DNA from: Hypomesus transpacificus | Lineage: Eukaryota > Chordata > Actinopteri > Osmeriformes > Osmeridae | Assembly: GCF_021917145.1 (NCBI RefSeq) | Contig: NC_061062.1 | Span: 4,803,847-4,867,846 of the forward strand | DNA length: 64,000 nt | Direction of reading: 5' to 3' | Shown here: positions 37,483 to 47,176 of the stretch, in pieces | Position numbering within the stretch: position 1 is the first letter of the stretch | How the letters are laid out: every line of letters starts with the position of its first letter | Made by a program: the position numbers and the translations under genes | Notes under the pieces: model-generated | What the model was told of the DNA's origin: nothing | Databases searched by the model: none | Seen by the model: the letters and a program-made list of their open reading frames with translations, nothing else

Positions 37483-39668
37483 CTAGTCTCTGTCTAACGG
37501 CAGGGGAGACTCAGGGGAGGAGAGCGGGGGAGGCTGCTGGATCCTCTGCAGAAGAGTTCTGGTTTGTTCCGTCTGCAGGTGAACCTCCATCAGCTGCTCC
37601 TCCAGATGAGCAGCAGCCACAAAGCCTCCATCTACATCCACCAGGAACACCACACAACACCCTGCATCAACACTGGGCAAACAGGCACCACAGAACACCC
37701 TGGGCAAACAGGCACCACAGAACACCCTGGGCAAACAGGCAGCACACAACACCCTGCATCAGCACTGGGCAAACAGGCAGCACACAACACCCTGGGCAAA
37801 CAGGCAGCACAGAGCTTGCTGTGATTCCTGCTAGTAACTACGTTATGTACTGTGGTCGTCTCATAGAAACTAAGATGGGCCAGGGATGTTTTAAATAACA
37901 TGTTAGGTTTATAAAGCGTGGGCTTGAACTATGCATACAAACCTTTCTTAAGACTGCACAAAGTGACGATGCCGAGTTGCTGGAATCTAACTTCCTGTTT
38001 TTTGAGGAAGGCCAGCACATATGCAGAGATGGCGGGATAGTGAGGACGCAGCAAATCGACGATATCACCTAAAATCATCGCATGACAGAAAAAGCTTACA
38101 TAGGGTTATGTGTTTAATTGAATATGTGGAATGAATCTTGTGAGGCATATTGTTTTACCGTTTGTACTTTTGTTGTAGTTGTTCCTCCAAAATATCGGCT
38201 AAATATGCCAGCACGAGGAGATAAACCATTTGTACTTCAAAACATTTATACTATGTCTATCATGGATGACAGTCAATTTAGCAAATCACCATTTAGTTGT
38301 AGTTTGCTGACGATGGAGGCGGAATAATATGACAACTCTTGATTTTCCATCTCTCCGGACAGTGTCACAAGTCTCAACACGTGGTCAGGGTTCATTTTTG
38401 TGGCCAGACGAGACTGAAGCACTTCTGAAAACACGAAGACTCCTGAGTGTGACTCCAGTCATTTATGGTTATCGACTCCTCAGAGCAACAGAAGACGTTC
38501 ATCGAACGCAGACTCACCCCGGCTCGTCAGATGATGTAAACAAAGTGTGACACATGCCAAGTCCTCTTGAGTTGCCACGCTGGAAACTAGGACCCGGAGT
38601 AGTCCCGTTAGACACTCACTCTCCATCAGCCCCTGTAGAGCCATGGTGGATTTCAATGACACCTCATTACTGTGTGTACATTTTCATAGTTCTATATATT
38701 TTACGTTTTGAAATGTGTTTCAAAATATGACTTGATGATCACAGAAGGTTCTGTGTACATGTGAAGAGTGCTGAGCAGGGCTGGTCTAACCTGTACACCG
38801 TGTCTGGTCGTACACAGGTTGGTGACAACAGCAGCGCTGTGTCTGATGACGATGGAGCTGGACCCATGGCTGACCAGCAGGTGACCTATGACCTCCAGCA
38901 GGCCATCATCTACCAGGTTCTCCTGGAACACAAAGTCAAGACAGGGCCTTGAGCTGGGGGCACTACATGATGACTTAAGAGGACTTTGCTGAGATGTCTA
39001 TGATAACGCATTGAGGAGTCTTTGTAGAGGGTGAGGGGTTATGTTCTGTGGGCACCATCTTTTCATGGGGCCTAAACCTCCTGACAACAATCCCCCTGAT
39101 GGGAGGGGTTTCACAAGATGAGCAGTCTAACGTTGTTGGGCGGGTGTGTAGTCATTTCAGAGAGCAGAGTGATGGCAGGCTCAGTCACGGGGAGAGCAAA
39201 CGAGCTCAGCAGGGCTCTGAGTGACGTCACAACACCCAGCTCCAGCAGGTGCTTCTGGACCTCAACTGTGTACAGAGAAACCAAACCTGGAATATCATGC
39301 CATGTCACTTATTTAATATCACAGATTAAGATCGTAATTTAAGTTACCAAGTTAAATCATGATATGATTGCATGATATTGATTGTGCTTTACCATTTCCT
39401 GAAAGGATTTTGAGGCACTTCCAAGCTTGTGACGAGTTCTGGAAATGAGATGAATTCCTTTTTTATTTGGATGTACAGTCGGAGTGTGATCTGAAACAGG
39501 TCTCTTCTCTGCAGGTGAGATGTTTTAGGTGAGATGTTTTACCTTCTGCACAGAAGAGGAGGTGAGCATCAAGAGTGACTTCAGCAGGAACTGGTCTCCG
39601 ATGCCCAGCATTTTCGGATGATGCTCCTGGACTAAGGCGATGTTGCTTAAAGCAGAGCAGCTGTTGAA
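37483..39668 (-). pseudogene. orphan 3' half of the armadillo gene, copy 3
   Basis: The same seven exons, 3921 bases from copy 2. It is the first orphan downstream of the complete gene's terminator, so it is the one most exposed to read-through. Confidence 0.85.
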
Positions 39669-40193
39669 CTGAAATGTACAATGATTCATCAGAAAAAGTC
39701 CACAAAGAAATGTACAATACGCATTTACTGTACAAGTCACTTCAAACCTAACACTTGAGACATCTTTTTATTTTTAGGTTAGATTGTTAATTAGGGCTAC
39801 TTATATTTTATTTTGTATTTTATATTATTTTTTATTCCCCTTAGTATTAGCTAGACCTCCCTTAGTATTAGCTAGACTTTGCTCCTTTTGTATAGTTAGT
39901 CCACATATTTAAGTTCCTATATTCCTATATGTTTAATGTATGCACCTCCCTGCCAAAGTAAATTCCTTGTTTGTGCAAACATTCATGGCAAATAAAATCC
40001 CTTCTGATTCTTCTGATTCTATTTAAATAAATGTAACATATTAATTCAGCAGACCCTTGCACTGAAGTGACAAACTTCAATGGATTTAAACCTGGGACCT
40101 CCTGATCTGCAAGCAAATGGGTGTAACTACCCCTGAGCAACTCCTATCCCCATAAATACAGTGGAAACCTAATTCCACCACACAGACTCGTGT

Positions 40194-43100
40194 TGACTAA
40201 ATGTATGTCACCACAAGCTTTTCGCTTGTTTTCTTTTTATGGTAGAACACTTCTGCAGATACCTAATCAGAGGTTCTTTCTCTCTCTTTCCTGTTCCCCT
40301 CAGAGATCATCTGACCAGCTGTCGGACGAGGTAAAACACAGACCGTTCCAGCTCTGCCCCCGAGGCCTCTTTCCTGCCCTGCACTTTTAGACAGCATGTG
40401 AAAACACAATCCTATAACTTTGGGGACTCCACCTTATTGGAGTTTTTCAGCCTAGGAACACACATCACTATCCAAATGTGGGCACATGCTTGGGTCATTT
40501 ATGTGTAAAACAGATTTCTCTGTTTAGTGCAATGTCAAAGCCTGAACTAAAGATACTACCTGTCTCATAGATGTAGGTTTAGATGCTGGTATGATGAATT
40601 GACTACAGTATGTTGGTAAACACAGTGCAGTATTGTGGAATAAGGAATTTCCTTCGTAAACAGTTCATTACTCTCAAATGACAGTTTTACAATTTTGAAT
40701 GGTTTTAGTTAGCCATGAGCTCAAGCTTAATCCTGATATTTCTTGACTATGCTGCTATTCAAGCACTTTCCTTGCAGTTATATGTTGGTTTTGGGTAGTT
40801 GTAACTGTGTTCGCTTTTTCAACAGTGTAGCTTAAAGTGGATGGAGCCCACACTGTTCTTCCATCTATATTGATGAAGTACAATCAAATTTTTCAAAACT
40901 GCTACCGAACTTTGTTTTCGCACATTTCCATGTATTTTCTGTTGGTATAGAATACAATATTCACTTGGAAGGTAACCATACACTGTTGTGCATTAATTTC
41001 AATTAATACTTCCCAAACAGTTAAGATTAGAATCCATTTATTTAAAACTCCTACAGAGTACAATAACATATTGGCACACTTAGTCTAGCCTAACTACTGC
41101 TTGTGTCCTTTCTCTCCACCTCCCTAGGTACTATATAATGTCTCTGTCAAAGTTGTAAAAACCTTTCAATCTCTGAACCTGTATAAAACTTGAAATAAAA
41201 ACACATGCAGTTTTCAATCTTTTCTTTCTTGTTGAGATGTGTATATAAAAATATGGTTAAAAAAAAACATTTTGTAACATTCCAACATTAACATTGTAGC
41301 ATGTAACATTACCAAAGTTGCAAACATGAATCATGGCATCAGTAAAAACAAAAGGAAGTATACAAGTTTACAAAAAATCTACACAACAGTACACATCCAG
41401 GTCCTAGTCTCTGTCTAACGGCAGGGGAGACTCAGGGGAGGAGAGCGGGGGAGGCTGCTGGATCCTCTGCAGAAGAGTTCTGGTTTGTTCCGTCTGCAGG
41501 TGAACCTCCATCAGCTGCTCCTCCAGATGAGCAGCAGCCACAAAGCCTCCATCTACATCCACCAGGAACACCACACAACACCCTGCATCAACACTGGGCA
41601 AACAGGCACCACAGAACACCCTGGGCAAACAGGCACCACAGAACACCCTGGGCAAACAGGCACCACAGAACACCCTGCATCAGCACTGGGCAAACAGGCA
41701 GCACACAACACCCTGGGCAAACAGGCAGCACAGAGCTTGCTGTGATTCCTGCTAGTAACTACGTTATGTACTGTGGTCGTCTCATAGAAACTAAGATGGG
41801 CCAGGGATGTTTTAAATAACATGTTAGGTTTATAAAGCGTGGGCTTGAACTATGCATACAAACCTTTCTTAAGACTGCACAAAGTGACGATGCCGAGTTG
41901 CTGGAATCTAACTTCCTGTTTTTTGAGGAAGGCCAGCACATATGCAGAGATGGCGGGATAGTGAGGACGCAGCAAATCGACGATATCACCTAAAATCATC
42001 GCATGACAGAAAAAGCTTACATAGGGTTATGTGTTTAATTGAATATGTGGAATGAATCTTGTGAGGCATATTGTTTTACCGTTTGTACTTTTGTTGTAGT
42101 TGTTCCTCCAAAATATCGGCTAAATATGCCAGCACGAGGAGATAAACCATTTGTACTTCAAAACATTTATACTATGTCTATCATGGATGACAGTCAATTT
42201 AGCAAATCACCATTTAGTTGTAGTTTGCTGACGATGGAGGCGGAATAATATGACAACTCTTGATTTTCCATCTCTCCGGACAGTGTCACAAGTCTCAACA
42301 CGTGGTCAGGGTTCATTTTTGTGGCCAGACGAGACTGAAGCACTTCTGAAAACACGAAGACTCCTGAGTGTGACTCCAGTCATTTATGGTTATCGACTCC
42401 TCAGAGCAACAGAAGACGTTCATCGAACGCAGACTCACCCCGGCTCGTCAGATGATGTAAACAAAGTGTGACACATGCCAAGTCCTCTTGAGTTGCCACG
42501 CTGGAAACTAGGACCCGGAGTAGTCCCGTTAGACACTCACTCTCCATCAGCCCCTGTAGAGCCATGGTGGATTTCAATGACACCTCATTACTGTGTGTAC
42601 ATTTTCATAGTTCTATATATTTTACGTTTTGAAATGTGTTTCAAAATATGACTTGATGATCACAGAAGGTTCTGTGTACATGTGAAGAGTGCTGAGCAGG
42701 GCTGGTCTAACCTGTACACCGTGTCTGGTCGTACACAGGTTGGTGACAACAGCAGCGCTGTGTCTGATGACGATGGAGCTGGACCCATGGCTGACCAGCA
42801 GGTGACCTATGACCTCCAGCAGGCCATCATCTACCAGGTTCTCCTGGAACACAAAGTCAAGACAGGGCCTTGAGCTGGGGGCACTACATGATGACTTAAG
42901 AGGACTTTGCTGAGATGTCTATGATAACGCATTGAGGAGTCTTTGTAGAGGGTGAGGGGTTATGTTCTGTGGGCACCATCTTTTCATGGGGCCTAAACCT
43001 CCTGACAACAATCCCCCTGATGGGAGGGGTTTCACAAGATGAGCAGTCTAACGTTGTTGGGCGGGTGTGTAGTCAGTTCAGAGAGCAGAGTGATGGCAGG

Positions 43101-44096
43101 CTCAGTCACGGGGAGAGCAAACGAGCTCAGCAGGGCTCTGAGTGACGTCACAACACCCAGCTCCAGCAGGTGCTTCTGGACCTCAACTGTGTACAGAGAA
43201 ACCAAACCTGGAATATCATGCCATGTCACTTATTTAATATCACAGATTAAGATCGTAATTTAAGTTACCAAGTTAAATCATGATATGATTGCATGATATT
43301 GATTGTGCTTTACCATTTCCTGAAAGGATTTTGAGGCACTTCCAAGCTTGTGACGAGTTCTGGAAATGAGATGAATTCCTTTTTTATTTGGATGTACAGT
43401 CGGAGTGTGATCTGAAACAGGTCTCTTCTCTGCAGGTGAGATGTTTTACCTTCTGCACAGAAGAGGAGGTGAGCATCAAGAGTGACTTCAGCAGGAACTG
43501 GTCTCCGATGCCCAGCATTTTCGGATGATGCTCCTGGACTAAGGCGATGTTGCTTAAAGCAGAGCAGCTGTTGAACTAAAAAATGTACAATGATTCATCA
43601 GAAAAAGTCCACAAAGAAATGTACAATACGCATTTACTGTACAAGTCACTTCAAACCTAACACTTGAGACATCTTTTTATTTTTAGGTTAGATTGTTAAT
43701 TAGGGCTACTTATATTTTATTTTGTATTTTATATTATTTTTTATTCCCCTTAGTATTAGCTAGACCTCCCTTAGTATTAGCTAGACTTTGCTCCTTTTGT
43801 ATAGTTAGTCCACATATTTAAGTTCCTATATTCCTATATGTTTAATGTATGCACCTCCCTGCCAAAGTAAATTCCTTGTTTGTGCAAACATTCATGGCAA
43901 ATAAAATCCCTTCTGATTCTTCTGATTCTATTTAAATAAATGTAACATATTAATTCAGCAGACCCTTGCACTGAAGTGACAAACTTCAATGGATTTAAAC
44001 CTGGGACCTCCTGATCTGCAAGCAAATGGGTGTAACTACCCCTGAGCAACTCCTATCCCCATAAATACAGTGGAAACCTAATTCCACCACACAGAC
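40194..44096. repeat. 3.9-kb tandem repeat, copy 4 (joined to the 5' exons)
   Basis: Last copy; beyond ACAGAC at 44091-44096 the sequence is unique. Near its right end it lacks a 14-base duplication (GTTTTAGGTGAGAT) and has other small differences from copies 1-3, one of which changes Met to Leu in the armadillo protein. This copy supplies the 3' exons of the complete gene. Confidence 0.97.
40304..40314 (+). pseudogene. spare map7 terminal exon, copy 4
   Basis: Same as the ones at 32462 and 36383, acceptor and stop intact. Confidence 0.8.
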
Positions 44097-46103
44097 AAAC
44101 CCTGTGCGATGTCAGTAGTGGCTTGTTACCTGGATCTCTGAATCTGATGACTGCAGCAACAGAGCCAGAAAAGGAACAGCGCCCTCTTGACATAACGCCC
44201 TCATCGACTCTTCTACAACCAAGAGGGAGCAATTATGAAGTTATTTGGGTTATGGATCAGACATTTGATACAAAAATATTCTAATAAGCGCAAACACATT
44301 GATGGCTATGGTAATGGGAATGTCAAAGATGTGCATGTGGGAACACATGACAAGTTTGGCAACACATCGCTCCACCCAAGTCCTCGAATGTCGTCACCTG
44401 ACTGAGTGAGGTTGAGAAGGGCCCAAACTGCATTCTGCTGAACCCGTGAATTGTATGATTTAGCTAAAACCAACAGTGGAATCACTCCATCAGCTGATAC
44501 GATGGCTTCTCGGTTGGACTCTAAGGGAGAGAGGAAATCCAAAACCAAAATCTGTCAAACTGAGCTAAGGTCAGTGAGGCTGTGTTACATGTAATGTTGC
44601 ATAAGATTCAACTATTGGCTCGCACCTCTTAAAATAGCACAATAGAACAGAACAGAATGTACAGTGCAGAATGTGCCTGTTCTCTATGACACCTACATAC
44701 CCAAAATAACCACATATCAACACCTCCACACATGTTCAACTTGATCAGCTTGATTAGACCAACTCGCAGGCAACAACATTTCCCATCCCCAGACACACCA
44801 ACCTGTGCATGAATGAACACACACACCTGATGACGCCAGCATGGCAGCACAGGCACAGGAGTTACACTGGACTGTGGGGTCCCCAGACTGCAGCGTCTCT
44901 AGAATGGGTACCAGCAATCCCATCTCAACCACCTGCTCTTGACTCACTGAAACACAACATGTACGCTTGACATCCAGCAGCTCCCATACGCGCCATCGGT
45001 CATCACTGACCAGAGTTCGAATTTGAGTTTAGTGACAGTTGAAGTTCCTACCGTTGTTCTTTACCAGCAAATTGACCAGGGACAGAGAGGTGGCCCTCTG
45101 TGTTTCCAGGTCATTAGACAGAAGCAGGGGAAGGTAAGGCTCAAGGAAGGCAACAGGTAACAGAGTCTCTACTGTGAGTAGACATTCAAAAAAACAACTT
45201 TGTCATCACGGCTGCAGCTAGCATCAGAGCCACTCACTTTCCCTTTTCCCTGTATCCATCCCCCACCTGATTGTTCTGATAAAACCAACACCATTTGCAT
45301 AATACTGGTCGCAGGTCCCCGTTACCACAGAGTCATCCTATAACAATGGAAACCTGAGCTGCAAACATGGTGGTCTCAGCAGTCCACAGCCACTGTTTTT
45401 CAAGTCACTGAACCAAGACTCACTAAAGGACTAGTCCGTCAACTAATAATAATCATAATATATAGGCCTATGTTTGTAATTGGAGTCTGTGACTAACCAT
45501 GGATAATAACAGTAGATTGATCTTAGGTCACTTACAGTGTTGGCTAATATGTAAGCAGTACATGGATGCAGCCCCTTGAAGGTCATGGTCTTCGGATGCT
45601 GCTAAGGTTTTTAATGCATGTAGACATTGTTGATTGAGGAGTGGGGGTTGATTGTCTGTAAAGAAAAATAAAACAAAGTTTTGACCTTGATAGTCTATAG
45701 GGTATAATAGTCACTAGAATCTGATCAATTGTCCTGTGAACTTTTTGACATCTGACAGCTTACCTGTATTCAAGTGCTGTAATAAAGACGTGTAGGCAGA
45801 GTTTCGTTGACGTCTCTTCGGGAATCTCTGGGGACTCGAGCTTCTCCTCAGACAACAGCATCGGGAGAGAGCCTTGACACAGTCCTTTATTTTCAGCTCA
45901 AACTCGTTGTATAATCTCTTCACAAGAGCGAAGAAATAATTCAGCAACTCTTCACACTTTTCACATAGTCCAGTGCCCATGTTCAAAGTAGTGTTGAATC
46001 CATTCGTCAGAAGGCGCATGCATACCTCTGTGCACCACGCACCTGCTTTGTTATCAAACGCAGGAACAAAGACGTGCCTGACTATACGTGCATTCGACTT
46101 CAT
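41404..46103 (-). CDS. Vac8-like armadillo-repeat protein, unnamed
   Basis: Thirteen exons, 5' to 3': 46103-45764, 45655-45536, 45171-45052, 44946-44827, 44520-44398, 44212-44130, 43575-43450, 43359-43314, 43186-43053, 42843-42712, 42583-42439, 41989-41864, 41552-41404; 1764 nt, 587 residues, exactly in frame. About nine armadillo repeats are seen from residue 115 to 520, with the usual [26 protein letters not shown] and [11 protein letters not shown] helices, closest in feel to yeast Vac8 and importin-alpha. The N-terminal 110 residues hold a Cys cluster (RCCCLRR) and the C-terminus a short coiled coil ([20 protein letters not shown]). Armadillo solenoids bind other proteins; the partner is unknown. 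The start is uncertain: Met1 lies in a foldback element, and Met29 and Met42 are alternatives. I do not know its mammalian counterpart. Confidence 0.85.
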
Positions 46104-46209
46104 GCAGAGCCGGCGTGGCCTGCAGCCACTTGAAGCCCGGCTGGCTTGAAGCAGCCAATGGCATTCTCAGCTTCAAGGCTCCGCCGGTGCTGCATGAAGT
46201 CGAATACAC
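46088..46209. mobile_element. foldback / MITE-like element
   Basis: The ends, 46088-46115 and 46182-46209, are inverted repeats matching at 25 of 28 positions (ATTCGACTTCATGCAG and CTGCATGAAGTCGAAT). A second, inner pair (CTTGAAGC / GCTTCAAG) lies within. It is 122 bp and codes nothing of its own. No clear target-site duplication is seen, so the family stays open. Confidence 0.75.
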
Positions 46210-46958
46210 CTAACGTAACTTACCTGTGACCACGTGGCACGTGTCCCCGACCTTGTGTCGTTTTTTTGGTTTTGTTTGTTTTATTTTGTTCTATTAGTTT
46301 GTTTTATTTTCATTATAATAACGAATTATATGTTTGACTATGCTAATGTTGTATGGAAAAGTAGGCTAGAGAAAATAAATACATTTAGCATATGTTTTTT
46401 TTATATAATATAAATATTTAGAATATTTCTACCGTCACATTTAAGCGTTTTTAATTACGGAGTTATGGTGGATGAAGAACAGCTAATTCATGGTGAAATC
46501 TCGAAATCTCCGCCCTAAACTGATACGTCACGGACAGGATCTCCACTCCGGGACTGTTGTTGTTTTGGAAACCATCGCAACGGATCCACCGGTAGCAATG
46601 GAGATCGTAAATCACAGCAGCTAGCCAGCGAGCTGACTACTCTTAGTTGAATACAGAGCGATTAAATATTATCTAGCTCAGCCAGCACATGTGTGATGTT
46701 TGCATATTGCGAGTAGTTCTATCCATCAGGTTTGACAACTTGATACAGTACAGTACACTAGCTAAATAGTAGTAGCTAGCTAGATAGGCTAGCTGACTAG
46801 CTAGCACCAGTAGCACTCACTGCAGTAGCTTGCTAATCTGGTCGATGTTACCTAGCTAGAGGGCTGTATGAGCTGGTTGTCTTGTTTTTAGCCGCCACTG
46901 AGACCGTTCATTTACAGCCATCAGAAAGAAAATCCTTGTTTGGGTTTTTTGTACGCAG
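46210..46958. promoter_or_regulatory. shared head-to-head promoter region, armadillo gene and ahi1
   Basis: The two genes diverge with about 850 bases between their start codons. No open frame of note lies here. A GC-richer part (46530-46610, CCGCCC, GGATCCACCGG) may hold the ahi1 start, and 46620-46870 is dense in CTAG/GCTAGC words, as is the first intron of wtap (17280-17630). A good acceptor at 46958 implies an untranslated ahi1 exon upstream. Confidence 0.5.
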
Positions 46959-46959
46959 A

Positions 46960-47176
46960 ATGAGTGTCGTACCAGCGTTCAAGAATGCCAGCAGGTGAGT
47001 GCACACAGCTCCTTAATGCTGTGATTTAATGATAAAGAACTGTAGCAAGCCAGTTACTAGTAGCTAAAAACAACATACTGAAAACACTTTGGCTAGCTCT
47101 TCACGGCATGCCTCATTGTTCTATGTGCAACTTTGCTCCATGTATTGGAGACTGTCTTTGTCCTTGCAACAGGTGA
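46960..47176 (+). CDS. short upstream frame overlapping the ahi1 start (spliced)
   Basis: ATG at 46960-46962, with A at -3, opens a 12-codon frame ([12 protein letters not shown]). It passes the ahi1 ATG in another frame and ends at a TGA (47174-47176), its Arg codon being completed across the splice junction 46994/47173. Such overlapping upstream frames usually lower translation of the main frame. A regulatory role is inferred. Confidence 0.45.

Larger units (their letters stand above)
36273..40187. repeat. 3.9-kb tandem repeat, copy 3
   Basis: Same unit and the same junction as copy 2, joined at 36267-36272. It matches copy 1 in the minisatellite variant and copies 2 and 4 at the left end. 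Confidence 0.97.

Noticed and set aside
28434-44049. Repeated sets of short frames as separate small genes
   Set aside because: Each set is the same exon, intron or antisense sequence of the 3.9-kb unit; the real exons were placed by splice phase.
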